From Trichomonas vaginalis G3 (taxonomy: Eukaryota > Parabasalia > Trichomonadida > Trichomonadidae): a stretch of DNA of 64,000 nt. Positions 9,619 to 22,537 of the stretch are shown here, piece after piece. Position numbers and translations under genes: made by a program. The notes below the pieces were generated by a model. The model ran no database searches. It was not told where the DNA came from and saw nothing but the letters and a program-made list of their open reading frames with translations. How positions within the stretch are numbered: the stretch's first letter is position 1; each line of letters opens with the position of its first letter. Where the stretch lies: NCBI RefSeq assembly GCF_026262505.1, contig NC_067207.1, positions 22,102,082 through 22,166,081 of the forward strand. The letters are read 5' to 3'.

Positions 9619-10902
9619 ATGTCGAAGTCAGAGGAATTTCATTGGAGAGGTGGAGATGTTCTGAAAGAAAAGGAATACATCGATGCTGAATATAAGAAAT
9701 CGATTACAGAATATAGGAAAAATCTTATGATTAAGAATAGTTTAGAAAAAGAATTAGAAGCCGCTACTGCAGACTTAGAAGAAAAACAAGGATACAGTAA
9801 TGCTTTACAATCATTTATGAATGGAACAGAACAAGGAGGAAAAGAATACGAATTAAAACAAAAACTTGATCAAATCCACAGTGAAATTCAACAAAAAAGC
9901 GCAGAATTAGCTACCATGTCAGAATGTCAAAACCCTGCTGCTGTTGCTGCTCTTTCTAAAGAAAACGCGACGTTACTTATCGAAGGCCAGAGAAATGCAA
10001 AGCTTATTGCAAATTCAGATGCTCAAACAGATACCATTATACGCCAGCTTGCTGCTTGCACCATATCTGACCCATATCAATACGCTTGCCAATTAGATAT
10101 TTCAATGATACGCGAAAGCCGCCATAAGACTGTTCTTCGTCAGCTCGTTAGTAGTCTGAAAGGATCATTTGATATGTCACAAAAGATAATGCCTTCTAAA
10201 ACAGATTATTCCCAAAAATTACGTGATCATTTTACTGATTCTATTACTCTCAAGGCTGCCATGAAAGATGCTCACTTTAACTACAGATACGATGTCGAAG
10301 ATCACAATATGCACATCAAAGCTTTGATTTCTCATATTGATGAATTAAATTCTCGTCTTGAAGACCTTAAACTTCAAGATTACGTCATCAGCATTGACGA
10401 ACTGAATCAACAGTTCCAGCCAAAGAAGCCAACCGAGGCAACAAGTGAAGAAGTCGAAGAAAGACGCAATAACAAGAAAGAAAGACACGAAAATCTTCTT
10501 CAAGAAGACAAAAAGCGTCAAGCCGATGCCGAAAATGCAGCGAAAAGAGAGAAAAGAGAAGCAGATAGAAAACGTCGCGAAGAACTTAAGCAGGCAGAAG
10601 AGAAACGTGAAGAAGAACGTCGCAAAGATCTTGAGAAATACCAAGCCAGAAAACGTGCAGAAGAAGAACATCAAAGGAAACTTAAACTCAGTGGTCCATT
10701 TGGTCAGAAGAAGAAACCATCAACAACAGAAAACAAGAGTACTAAAATCACGCCATCAACAACTATCAAAGAGAAAGTTGAAGAGTTTGTTGACGACGAA
10801 AACGAAAACAATGAAGAAGACAAACCAAAAGAAGAAAAAACAGAAAACGTCGATGATGGAGATGATGCACAAGTTGAAATTGGCTCTGAATCAGATGAAT
10901 GA
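9619..10902 (+). CDS. Coiled-coil protein with charged tail, 427 aa
   Basis: A continuous frame from the ATG at 9619 to TGA at 10900-10902. Residues about 20-100 and 205-265 have heptad-like coiled-coil character. Residues about 275-345 form a very highly charged Arg/Lys/Glu helix (EERRNNKKERHENLLQEDKK onward), and the end is acidic (DDGDDAQVEIGSESDE). A middle segment (about 140-200, with LAACTISDPYQYACQLD) is more globular. There is no signal peptide or membrane segment, so it is cytoplasmic or cytoskeletal. I do not recognise a named family. The gene stands alone on the + strand between the transposon nest and the BspA array, and its less repetitive codon use suggests a functioning host gene. 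The 10445-10951 and 10345-10674 frames are shadows. Confidence 0.85.
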   Translation: MSKSEEFHWRGGDVLKEKEYIDAEYKKSITEYRKNLMIKNSLEKELEAATADLEEKQGYSNALQSFMNGTEQGGKEYELKQKLDQIHSEIQQKSAELATMSECQNPAAVAALSKENATLLIEGQRNAKLIANSDAQTDTIIRQLAACTISDPYQYACQLDISMIRESRHKTVLRQLVSSLKGSFDMSQKIMPSKTDYSQKLRDHFTDSITLKAAMKDAHFNYRYDVEDHNMHIKALISHIDELNSRLEDLKLQDYVISIDELNQQFQPKKPTEATSEEVEERRNNKKERHENLLQEDKKRQADAENAAKREKREADRKRREELKQAEEKREEERRKDLEKYQARKRAEEEHQRKLKLSGPFGQKKKPSTTENKSTKITPSTTIKEKVEEFVDDENENNEEDKPKEEKTENVDDGDDAQVEIGSESDE

Positions 10903-11188
10903 AACAAAAATCCACTTAATAAAACTATTATTTACTATGTTTTTATTATAAATTAAAAGATTTTTTTTCTTCCTCACACACACATCGTGCTCAAGAAAGA
11001 TAAACTAAAGTATACAAAAGATATCATCACTGTTAAGCAAATTATTCAATTGTTATGAAAACAAGTAAGATCTTATAATCTTTTCATTGAAGATACAAAT
11101 CATCCTCAAGTCTTTATATCATGTGGAAGGAATTCTTGAAGCTTCATCCAACATTTACTCATTAACTTATATTCTCATTTGTGGTTAA
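10903..11188. other. Leader region homologous to the leader of the 19602 BspA gene
   Basis: 11050-11180 resembles 19180-19310 (for example CTTTTCATT, a GATACAAATC word, and ATTCTTGAA followed by CTTCATCCAAC or CTTCATGCAAC). This places the junction of a deleted BspA copy at about 11180. Confidence 0.6.
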
Positions 11189-13086
11189 ATATTATATTTA
11201 ATGATGATACCCAATTTTTGATCCCAAACAACTATGAAACCATTGATGAATATTCATTTTATAATTGTGACAATCTGGAAAGCATTATTTTTCCAAAATC
11301 ACTCAAACAAATCAAGGAAAAGGCATTTTACCGATGTCTCAATCTTATTAGTATTGAATTTCCAGATAAAACTTATATAGTTCGGAAATCTGCATTCGAA
11401 AGCTGCGAAAATTTGGTTACGGTGAAGCTTCCAAAAAATTTCACCATTATAGAAGATAGCATCTTTTATGAGTGCAATAAACTTGAATTTTTGACTCTAT
11501 CGTTGAATCTAAAAATAATAAAGAGCAGTGCTTTTGGTAAATGTAATTCATTGAAAACAATAATATTTCCAGAGACCCTAGAACAAATAGAGGGTGGCGC
11601 ATTTTATGGAAACAGTTTAACTTCGATTGAATTTAAGTCTACAGTAAAAGTTATTGCAAATGGAAATTTTGAAGGTTACAATAACTATGGAACTGAATTT
11701 ATTTTTCCAAATCAAATGAATTACAGGCCTTTTCAATTTAGGAATCAAGTTATAGAATCAATTTCGATTAATGAAGAATTTCCAATTTACTGCTTCTACA
11801 GATCTAATATCACGAATATCAATCTTGGTAACAAAATCGAAATGATCCCATCCCTGGGATTTGCATACAGCACAATTGAATCTATTAATCTTGAAAATAT
11901 CAAAGTTGTTTCATCGGATGCTTTTTCTAATTGTGAAAAACTTATTAATGTAACATTTTCAGATAAACTTGAATATATTGGACGGTCTACATTTTATCGC
12001 TGCAATAATTTAGAATTTGTAAAAATCAACTCAAATAAAATAATTGAAGTAGGAATATCTGCATTTTCATATTGTTTCAAGTTAAATTATTCGAATATAA
12101 TATCAGTCATGAGTACTATTCCTAAAGGATGTTTTTACCGTTGCTATAAAGAAAACTCGGTTGATTTACACTCTTCATGCAAAGTAATTGAAAAAGAATC
12201 ATTTTGTGTTTTCAACGGAACAATTACATTGAATGAAGGACTTGAAATCATTGGAGACAAATCGTTTGAAGATGGGTTATTAACTTCTATTGTTATCCCA
12301 TCAACGGTAAGATATATTGGTGATTCTGCTTTTCATAATTGCTATCATTTAGAGAGCATTGCAATTCCATCATCTGTAACTTATTTAGGTGAGGGTTGTT
12401 TCGTTAGATGTTATGCTCTAAAATCAGCTATAATTGGGGAAAGAATAACAAAATTACCGGATGCAGTTTTTTATGAATGCATAAGTCTTTCAAATATTAT
12501 ATTTTTAGGTAGAATAACTAGTTTTGGAAGTGGAAGTTTAAGTTCAACAAATATTTCAAATATAAAATTGCCTTCAAATTGTATATGTGAGGATAGATCA
12601 TTTGGTTTCGCTGATATAAAAATGATTGAAACGGGATATAATTCTGTGATAACATTTGATTTTTTCCAATCAACAGGGCTCAATATTGTTTGGAATGATA
12701 ATCTAACCTTTATTCGAACAGATTATATTTATATTCAACAACTAAATCTTTATTATGTTGGAAGTGCAAAATATGATCATGAAATAGATCAGTCACTTTA
12801 TTATCTACTAAATTTTAACGAAAACACTAAAGTTTATGTCACACCACGATATCGAAGTTGCACATTTTGTGGGATTGAAGTAATGCATACATATTTTAAT
12901 CCATTTGAAACTCAATTGTCATTATTTTTACGTTTACGAAGACTCGTTCTCGAAATTGAACATCCTGCACAAATATGCGATCTTAATGCATATGTTAGTC
13001 ATTATGATGCATATTTTATTAAGAAGGTTCATAGACTTGTTCCATCTTTATCATTTTGTAATTCCATCTTAATAAAACCTTCATAA
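11189..13086 (+). pseudogene. BspA-like LRR gene A, 5'-truncated
   Basis: The frame (about 630 codons to TAA inside TAAA at 13084) carries LRR_5/BspA repeats of the type IxxxAFxxCxxLxxIxFPxxL, then the C-terminal block shared by this array: YVTPRYRSCTFCG, FNPFE and a SLSFC ending. No ATG lies before the first repeats, and the frame begins in the middle of a repeat array. Compared with gene D (19602) it lacks the CDEEFHC N-terminus and about 265 residues. Its leader matches D's leader, so an internal deletion has joined leader to mid-gene. 11189-11864 is identical to 20398-21073. In the family, BspA proteins are cell-surface or secreted adhesin-like proteins; this copy has no visible signal peptide or membrane anchor. 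Confidence 0.75.
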
Positions 13087-13267
13087 AATTATCATTTGCT
13101 CATATTCTTTTTAAATTTATTATAATTTCTATATGTTTCTCTTGGAAAATTCTCAACAATGCATTTTGATTAGAAATTTCGATTATATGAAACAATGCAT
13201 CGTTTAGTATAGAACTGTAGGTGTCACGTTTTTCGAAATTAGTATTTTTTTAATCAATTGATAGTAG

Positions 13268-16085
13268 TTGGACTGTAGATGTGATGAAGAGTTTCATTGC
13301 ACATTCAATGGGAATCTTCTTACAAGAACATTTGCGAATAATAACAGTATCACAAGTGTTAATATCTCGGGTGAAATTAAAGCTATTCCATCATACTACT
13401 TTTATCGATGCGAATCATTAGTCAATGTAACACTAAACAAAAATATCCAATCTATTGGTGACAGTGCATTTGCAAGTTGCTATCAATTAAAAGAAATTAA
13501 TATTCCAAATTCATGTTTTTCTATTGGACAATACTGTTTCTCTTCATGTGGTAATTTAGAAAATGTTACATTTTCTAATTTAATATCAACAATACCAAAT
13601 AACTGTTTCATTTTTGTAGGAATTTGATTAATATTGAATTACCATCCCATCTTACAATAATTGGGAATTATTCATTTCAGTATTGCAAATTGCAAGAAAT
13701 TCGATTTCCAGAAAGCCTCATTGAGATACACGATTCAGCTTTTTACGAAAATAATTTCACAGAAGTTACATTCCCAAATAACTTAAAGTATATCGGAAAT
13801 TCATGTTTTTCTAGATGTCAAAATCTCAAATCTGTAAATTTTGGATTATCATCCAATATTATTATTGAATATGGCGTTTTTTCTTCTTGCACAAGTCTGA
13901 AATATGTTAATTTAATAGGCAATGCAATTGAACCTAGAGGCAGACAGATTTTTGATAAAAGCATGATTATTAATGTTTCATACAATGTAGATTTGACCAG
14001 TATCAAAATATTTCCATCATTCTATTCAGGAAATATAAATGTTTCATCTGTAACAGAGACACACATTTTATTTAATGATGATATTAAATTTTTAATTCCT
14101 AATAACTACGAAATCATTGATGATTATTCTTTTGCATCATGCGAAAATCTTAATAATATATTACATTCCCAAGGGCACTCAAACAAATTAACAAAGAGGC
14201 ATTTAGCAGATGCAAAAATTTAAATAATATTGAATTTCCTGATAGTTTATTTACCATTGGAGAATATGCATTTTATGAATGCAATCAACTAGAGATCCTT
14301 GAGTTTCCAGATCATGCATTTTCAATTGGAGATTATGCATTTTATAATTGCTATCGTTTACTTAGTATCGAATTACCAGATAAAGAGTTCTCCATCGGCA
14401 AATATGCTTTCGCATCTTGCTCATGGTTGAAAAACTTTTTGTTTCCAAAGAATTTCACAATAATTGAATCATATCTATTATCTGGATGTTATCAACTTGA
14501 AACTGTAGATCTACCAGAAAACCTCGAAGTAATTAAAGAAGGAGCATTTTCATCATGCAGAAGATTAAGGTCAATAACTTTTCCTATCACACTAAGATTA
14601 ATTGAACAATCTGCATTTAATGGCAATTTATTAACTAATGTTGAATTTAAATCATCAATTAATGATATTGAACCTAAAAACTTTGAAAACAATTTCGATA
14701 CTAACTTTATATTTCCAAATAACATTCATTATCCATTTGAATATAAAGATGATGTATCTGATACAGTTTCAATCGAAGATGAATTTCCGATGCATTGCTT
14801 TTACAATTCAAGAATCAAAAACATTCAACTCGGGAACAATATTGAGAGAATTCCTGCTTTTGCTTTTTATAACAGCTCAATTGAATCTATTAATCTTGAT
14901 AAAGTTAGATATATTTGTCCATACTCATTTTATCAATGCGAACATCTTATTGAATTAACATTTTCAGATAATCTTGTATATATCAGTCGATATGCATTTT
15001 CAGGCTGTATTAATTTAGAAACAATTATTATTAACTCCCAAAGAAAAATTGAAGTTGGAATACATGCATTTGAGAATTGCCACAAACTTAATATTGCTAA
15101 TATTGTCTCATTAATGAATGATATCCCAGACTCATGTTTTTCTTGTTGCAATGAATTTACCAACCATGTTGAAACATCTTCATCATGCATAATTATAGGC
15201 TCTGATTCATTTCGTAACTTTATAGGAAGCATTAAATTGAATGAAGGACTTGAGATTATTAAAGATTCTGCATTCCTAAATTGTTCTCTTCCATTAATTA
15301 CAATACCATCAACAGTGAAATACATCGGGGATCGTTCCTTTTTGCATTGCTATGAATTAGAAAGAATTGAAATTCCATCATCTGTAACATTTTTAGGAGA
15401 AGGATGTTTTTATTCATGTGAAAAATTATCATATGTAATAATTGGAAAGAATATAACTGAATTACCAAGTTATGCTTTTTATGGCTGGTATTCATTAACA
15501 AGTGTGATAATATTAGGTAAAATTACTCGATTTAAATATTGCTGCTTTCAATCTTCCATTGTTTCATCTGCCAAAGTGGGCTCAAATTGTATTTGTGAAC
15601 CATATTCGTTTGCGACAGAAGAAATGACATTGCTTGATATTGGAAACAATGCAATATTATCAATTAATGAGATACGATCTTCAAAACTTAATATTGTCTT
15701 AAATGATAACATTACATTTATAGATTCATTACGTTCGGAATTTCCAATCAATATATATTATGTTGGAATGGCAAAATATAACAAACAAATTTATCAAACC
15801 CTTTATTACTTTTTAAACATGAACAGTGAAACTAAAATATATGTTACACCTCGATACCGCGACTGTACATTCTGCGGTTTAAATGTAATTCACACTAATT
15901 ATAATCCATTTGAATCACAACATATTTCTGTTCTTCAATTAGGAAGAAAGCTACGCGAGATCGAATTACCCCAAAAATGCATTGTGAATGGATATGTGAC
16001 CATTTATAATGTATATTTCAAGAGAGTTCATAAACTTGCTTTTTCTTTATCATTTTGTTCAACTCTCTTAATAAAGCATCTATAA
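13268..16085 (+). pseudogene. BspA-like LRR gene B, two frameshifts and no start codon
   Basis: Homology begins at CRCDEEFHCTFNG (13274) and ends at TAA in TAAA (16083). An in-frame stop lies three codons before CRC and no ATG is in frame. The reading frame changes near 13610 (after NNCFIF, continuing CRNLINIELP) and near 14158 (continuing ITFPRALKQI); from there to 16085 it is open. Repeats are of the LRR_5 type and the conserved end is YVTPRYRDCTFCG, FNPFE-like NYNPFES and SLSFC. With three defects and intact neighbours of the same layout, this is a decaying array member. The 3' 1.9 kb is still open and could be expressed only if an internal start were used. Confidence 0.8.
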
Positions 16086-16224
16086 AGATTATATATATAA
16101 ATTAATATATTAATATATCATTTAATATTTATTAAATTGCAACATCGTATTAAAATTTTGAGAAAATGATCGTAATTCTATTCAAATATAAATTTTGAAT
16201 GGAAATTTTTCCTTCTAAATTTCG

Positions 16225-19009
16225 GATGTCAATTGTGATGCAGAATCACATTGCACATTCAATGGATTTGTGCTAACAAAAACATTTGCAAACAATAATA
16301 ACATTACAAGTGCTAATATTGCGGGTGAAATTGAAGTTATTCCATCGTATTACTTTTATCAATGCAAATCATTAGTTAATATAACATTAAACGAAAATAT
16401 ACGATCCATTGGTGATTTTTCATTTGAATATTGCTCTGAACTTACAAGAATTAATATTCCAAATTCATGCTTGTCATTAGGAAAGAATAGCTTCTCTAGT
16501 TGTAGTAAATTAGAATATATTAATATGTCTGATTTAGTTACTATAATACCAAATCGATGTTTTTCTGGATGCTCAAACTTGAAAATATTGAATTTACCTA
16601 AACATCTTTCAATAATTGAGAATAGTGCTTTTTACGCATGCAAAATCATCCAAATTCAATTTCCAGATAGTCTTATTGAAATTAGATCAGGTGCCTTTAG
16701 TTTTAATAATTTTACGAAACTTACTTTTCCAAAAAATTTAAAGTTTATAGGAGGTTCTTGTTTTAATAGTTGTAATAATCATAATAGAAAGTGAAGCATT
16801 TTCCAGTTGTTCAAATTTAAAATACATAAACATTTTTCCTAGCCAAATCTCGTACACTGGATTTGAATTCTTTCCTTCAGATTGTATTATTAATGTAATA
16901 TATGATACGAACATTGAAAATATCAAAACATTTCCTCCGTTCTATTCATATAATCATAATGTTACATCAGTAACAGAAACACATATTATATTTAATGATG
17001 ATACCCAATTTTCGATCCCAAACAACTATGAAATAATCGAAGAATATTCATTTTATAATTGCATCAATCTAAAAAGTATTACTTTCCCTAAATCACTCAA
17101 ACAAATCAAGAAATACGCATTTTATCAATGCACAAATTTGTCTAGTGTAGAATTTCCAAACAGTACAAACATCATTGATGAATACTCATTTTATCAATGT
17201 ACAAGTTTGGCTAATATTAAGTTCTCAAATAGCTTGCACATTATTGGAGAATATGCATTTTATCAATGTTCAAATTTGTCTAATGTTGAATTTCCAAATA
17301 GTACATATCTAATTAAAGAGCATGCGTTTGCAGAATGTAATAATTTAGTTTCAATATTATTCCCAAATAATTTAACTACAATCGAACTAGATCTATTTTA
17401 TAATTGCATAAATCTTGAATCAATAACATTTCCAGATAAACTAGAAACAATAAAAAGTCATGCTTTTGGTTTGTGCAAGAGTTTGAAAACAATAACATTC
17501 CCAAAATCATTAAAGCTTATTGAATTTGGAGCATTCACATGGGATTTCTTTACTTTTATTGAGTTCAAATCAACCAATTTATCAATCTATGATGGAAATC
17601 TCAATTTCGATTATAATAACCGAATAACTTATAAATTTCCTGAGCAAAATACTTATAAACCATTTCAATACACATATAGTTCATCAGGTCCGGAATCAAT
17701 AAATGAAGAGTTTCCATTTTACTGTTTCTACAGATCTAATATTAAGAGTATCCATCTTGGAGATAATATAGAAACTATTCCATGTTATGGATTTGCATAT
17801 AGTACTGTCGAAACAATCAATCTCGATAATATTAGATTAATATCACCATATGCATTTTCTGGCTGTAAACAATTAAAAGACATAACATTTTCTGGAAAAC
17901 TCGAATTCATTGGTACGTCTGCATTTAAAGATTGCGAAAATTTAGAATCAATAACAGTCAATTCACATAGAGTGATTGAAGTAGATTCAAGAGCTTTTCA
18001 AAATTGTAACAAACTTCATATGGCAAATATAGTAAATGCTATGAGTGACATTCCAGAATATTGTTTCTCAAATTCTTATCTATCAACAGATTCTGTTTCT
18101 ACTAACCCTTCATGTAAAATAATAGGCTCAAATTCATTTAGTATTTTCAAAGGACAGATTAATTTGAACGAAGGACTAGAAATTATCGAAGATGGTGCTT
18201 TTAGCTTATGCAACTTTTCATTTATTACTATTCCATCAACTGTGACATATATTGGATGCAACTCTTTTGATGACTGTAAGCAATTAATAAACATTCAACT
18301 ACCGAAATCTGTTACTTATTTTGGACAGGGCTGTTTTCAAAGTTGTTCTAATTTAAAATCTGCAGTTATTGAAGAAAAAATTGCTGAACTTCCAGGAGAT
18401 GCTTTTTTCAATTGCTATAGCCTTTCTAATCTGATAATTTTGGGTAGGATAACTAAATTTGGACCTTATTGTCTTCAATCAACGAACATAACATATATTA
18501 AGATACCTTCAAATGGTATTGCCGATTATCAATCAATTACTTCAGCGAATTTGAAAATATTAGAAGTTGAAAATAATGCAGTGGTTATTCTGGATGAATT
18601 CTATTTACGTACATTAAATATTGTCTTAAATGATAATGTCACCTTCACTAGATCTTATAGATTTCATTGTCAAGTGAACATATATTATGTTGGGATGGCG
18701 AAATATTGTGAACAAATAGATCAATCTCTTTACTACAATTTGAATTTGAATAGTGAATCAAAAGTCTTTGTAACTCCACGATATCGGAATTGTACATTTT
18801 GTGGGCTAAATGTCACACTTGCCTCAAGAAACCCTTTTGAAACATATGCAACTTCATATCTCCGTAGACTCATTCACGAGATTAATCAACCACAAATTTG
18901 TACTCTAAATGCACTTTCAACTCGATATATTGCTTATTTTATCAAAAAATCACATCAACTTGTTGTTTCCCTATCATTTTGTCCTTCTCTTTTAATTAAA
19001 AACTCATGA
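16225..19009 (+). pseudogene. BspA-like LRR gene C, one frameshift and no start codon
   Basis: Homology starts at DVNCDAESHCTFNG (16225) with a stop four codons upstream and no in-frame ATG. The first frame reaches TGA near 16793. Relative to gene D, a short stretch is missing at FNSCNN, and the frame resumes as IIESEAFSSCSNL and stays open to TGA at 19007-19009. The downstream part contains extra FYQCTNL / FYQCSNL repeats from local repeat duplication. The C-terminal block FVTPRYRNCTFCG is kept. Confidence 0.8.
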
Positions 19010-19601
19010 AATATATCTGCTTATCTAATATATATTTACTATTTCAATTTAGTATCATAATGGATATATAAATGTTTCCTAAATTTCATATATTTTTAGT
19101 TTTCAAAACAGTAGCATGAAACTCCAAGAGAAAGAAATTGGTGTATACTAACCGAATCAACAATTACAATCAAAGATATTAAAGCAAGTTGGATGTGAAA
19201 ATCTTTTCATTATAGATACAAATCGGTCACAACTCTCCCCATCATATGGACAAAATTCTTGAATCTTCATGCAACATTTTCTAATTAAATTATATACACA
19301 TTTGTAGAGAAATTTATGTCGCTGGAATACAAATACTTTTCAATTTTTGTTAAAATCTTAGTTCAAAGAATTATCAAAGTATTTGTGATGTTTATCTCTA
19401 ATATTTCAAATATAAGCAATCATTTGTTTTTCTGATACAAATAAGTTTTGCTTATTTTATTTTTCAAGAACCATATTTATTCATGTTACTAAGCTTTATT
19501 ACATTTTGATTCATAAAAAGTCGATTTGAATAGATTGATAGAGTTATTTGAAATTTTTGATGTCTCATAAAATTTTATATGATTCAATGAATGGAAAATG
19601 A
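19010..19601. other. Leader region of BspA gene D
   Basis: No gene seen. 19180-19310 resembles the leader of gene A. GATTCAATGAATGGAAAATG just before the D start is repeated word for word before gene E (22521-22540), so D and E share a recent promoter-proximal duplication. No clear TCAYW initiator was found. Confidence 0.5.
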
Positions 19602-22262
19602 ATGAAAGTTGTATGCGATGAAGAATTTCATTGCGCATTCAATGGGAATCTTCTTACAAGAACATTTGCGAATAACAACAGTATCACGAGTGTTAATATC
19701 TCGGGTGAAATTAAAGTTATTCCATCTTACTACTTTTATCGATGCGGATCATTAGTCAATGTAACACTAAACGAAAATATCCAATCTATTGGGGACAATA
19801 CATTCGCATACTGTTCTCAGCTTTTACAAATTAATATTCCAAACTCCTGTGCATCAATAGGGCGTCAACGCTTTCGTTCTTGTAGTAGTCTAGAAAACAT
19901 AATTATTTCTAATTCAATATCAATAATTCCATATCAATGCTTTTATTATTGCATAAAATTACACCAAATTGAATTACCCATGGAGCTCAAAGTAATTGAA
20001 ACGGAAGCATTTTATTATTGCAAACTATATGAAATAATATTTCCAGAAAGTCTTGTGGAAATTAAAAACGATTCATTTAATCAAAACAATTTCACAGAAA
20101 TTAATTTTCCAAATAATATAAAGTTTATACGTGAAGGATGTTTCTCTTCTTGTGATAATCTCATAAATGTAAATTTTGGTTTATCAACAAATATTTTTAT
20201 AGAAAGTAATATATTTGATTATTGTTATAGTTTAAAATATGTCAATATAATTTTTAATCATATTACATACTCAGGAAATTCATTTTTCCCACCACAATGT
20301 ATTATTAATGTAACATATGATTCAGACATAGAAAGTATCAAAACATTTCCTCCGTTATATTCTTACAATTATAATGTTACATCAGTAACAGAAACACATA
20401 TTATATTTAATGATGATACCCAATTTTTGATCCCAAACAACTATGAAACCATTGATGAATATTCATTTTATAATTGTGACAATCTGGAAAGCATTATTTT
20501 TCCAAAATCACTCAAACAAATCAAGGAAAAGGCATTTTACCGATGTCTCAATCTTATTAGTATTGAATTTCCAGATAAAACTTATATAGTTCGGAAATCT
20601 GCATTCGAAAGCTGCGAAAATTTGGTTACGGTGAAGCTTCCAAAAAATTTCACCATTATAGAAGATAGCATCTTTTATGAGTGCAATAAACTTGAATTTT
20701 TGACTCTATCGTTGAATCTAAAAATAATAAAGAGCAGTGCTTTTGGTAAATGTAATTCATTGAAAACAATAATATTTCCAGAGACCCTAGAACAAATAGA
20801 GGGTGGCGCATTTTATGGAAACAGTTTAACTTCGATTGAATTTAAGTCTACAGTAAAAGTTATTGCAAATGGAAATTTTGAAGGTTACAATAACTATGGA
20901 ACTGAATTTATTTTTCCAAATCAAATGAATTACAGGCCTTTTCAATTTAGGAATCAAGTTATAGAATCAATTTCGATTAATGAAGAATTTCCAATTTACT
21001 GCTTCTACAGATCTAATATCACGAATATCAATCTTGGTAACAAAATCGAAATGATCCCATCCCTGGGATTTGCCTTCAGCACAATTGAATCAATTAACTT
21101 AGAAAATATCAAATTTGTTTCATCAAATGCTTTTTCTAATTGCGAGAAACTTGTTAATGTATCATTTTCAGATAAACTTGAATATATTGGACAATATGCA
21201 TTTTATCGCTGCAAAAATTTAGAATTTGTAAAAATCAACTCAAATAAAATAATTGAAGTAGGAATATCTGCATTTTCATATTGTTTCAAGTTAAATTATT
21301 CGAATATAATATCAGTCATGAGTATTATTCCAGAAGCATGCTTTTACTTTAGTTTTAATGAGAACTCAAATGAATTACACCATTCATGCAAAATAATTGA
21401 AAAACTTACATTTTATATGTTTCATGGAAATATTACATTGAACGAAGGACTTGAGTTTATTGGAGATTCTTCATTCCAAGAAAGCTCATTAACTTCCATT
21501 ATTATTCCATCTACAGTAAGATATATTGATGGTAATGCTTTCTATAAATGTAGTCGTTTAGAGAGAATTGAAATACCATCATCTGTAACCTATTTAGGTG
21601 ACTATTGTTTCAGTAAAATTTATGATCTAAAATCAGCTATAATTGGGGAAGGAATTACAAAATTACCACTTGGAGCTTTTTATGAATGCATGAGTCTTTC
21701 AAGTATTATTTTTTTAGGTAGGATAACTAGTTTTGGAAGTGGAAGTTTAGGTTTAACAAATATTTCAAATCTAAAATTGCCCCCATTTTGTATATGCGAA
21801 GATGGATCATTTGGTTTCAACGATGTAAAAATGATTGAAATTGGATATGATTCAATAATATCATTTGGATATTTGGGATCATCAGGCCTCAATATTGTTT
21901 GGAATGACAATGTAACTCTTATTAGATCAGATTATACTTATATTCTACAGTTAAATCTCTATTATGTTGGAAATGCAAAATATGATCACGAAATTGATCA
22001 ATCTCTTTATTATCTACTGAATTTTAACAATCAAACTAAAGTTTATGTTACCCCTCGATATCGGAGTTGTACTTTTTGCGGAGTAAAAGTAATCCACACA
22101 TATTTTAATCCATTTGAAGATCAGATTTCATTATTTTCACGCATACGCAGACTCCATCTCGAAATTGAACAACCAACACATATGTTAGTCATTATGATGC
22201 ATATTTTATCAAGAAAGTTCATAAACTTGTTCCATCTTTATCATTTTGTAATTCAATCTTAA
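19602..22262 (+). CDS. BspA-like leucine-rich-repeat protein D, 886 aa
   Basis: The only array member with an ATG and one long frame. It opens MKVVCDEEFHCAFNG and carries about 30 LRR_5-type repeats of 22-23 residues (for example SIGDNTFAYCSQLLQINIPN) over about residues 25-740, then YVTPRYRSCTFCG and FNPFED. Against gene A, 19 bp are missing near 22180. The last 30 or so residues are therefore read in another frame (MLVIMMHILSRKFINLFHLY) instead of the usual FIKKVHRL...SLSFC end. The same deletion occurs in gene E. No N-terminal signal peptide and no convincing C-terminal membrane helix are visible. Family role: BspA-like proteins of trichomonads are surface or secreted LRR proteins linked to adhesion. 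An out-of-frame ATG cluster sits just upstream. Confidence 0.8.
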   Translation: MKVVCDEEFHCAFNGNLLTRTFANNNSITSVNISGEIKVIPSYYFYRCGSLVNVTLNENIQSIGDNTFAYCSQLLQINIPNSCASIGRQRFRSCSSLENIIISNSISIIPYQCFYYCIKLHQIELPMELKVIETEAFYYCKLYEIIFPESLVEIKNDSFNQNNFTEINFPNNIKFIREGCFSSCDNLINVNFGLSTNIFIESNIFDYCYSLKYVNIIFNHITYSGNSFFPPQCIINVTYDSDIESIKTFPPLYSYNYNVTSVTETHIIFNDDTQFLIPNNYETIDEYSFYNCDNLESIIFPKSLKQIKEKAFYRCLNLISIEFPDKTYIVRKSAFESCENLVTVKLPKNFTIIEDSIFYECNKLEFLTLSLNLKIIKSSAFGKCNSLKTIIFPETLEQIEGGAFYGNSLTSIEFKSTVKVIANGNFEGYNNYGTEFIFPNQMNYRPFQFRNQVIESISINEEFPIYCFYRSNITNINLGNKIEMIPSLGFAFSTIESINLENIKFVSSNAFSNCEKLVNVSFSDKLEYIGQYAFYRCKNLEFVKINSNKIIEVGISAFSYCFKLNYSNIISVMSIIPEACFYFSFNENSNELHHSCKIIEKLTFYMFHGNITLNEGLEFIGDSSFQESSLTSIIIPSTVRYIDGNAFYKCSRLERIEIPSSVTYLGDYCFSKIYDLKSAIIGEGITKLPLGAFYECMSLSSIIFLGRITSFGSGSLGLTNISNLKLPPFCICEDGSFGFNDVKMIEIGYDSIISFGYLGSSGLNIVWNDNVTLIRSDYTYILQLNLYYVGNAKYDHEIDQSLYYLLNFNNQTKVYVTPRYRSCTFCGVKVIHTYFNPFEDQISLFSRIRRLHLEIEQPTHMLVIMMHILSRKFINLFHLYHFVIQS

Positions 22263-22537
22263 TAAAACATCCATAAAATCATTTTTTTTATTTTCATAAA
22301 ATTTTCTCTTAATTTTTACCCAATTATTTTGCTGCAATAAAATTTTTTTTGGATTTTCAAAGTTTCAATAACAAGTATCGCTCGTATTTGATAAATATGT
22401 AATAATATGTTTTTCTGATACATAATATTTATTATAGTTTTCAAATTGCCCCGTTTGAAATATTATGATTCGTATAAAATAGATCTGAAATTATTGAGAG
22501 AGTTAATTGAAATTTTATTTGATTCAATGAATGGAAA

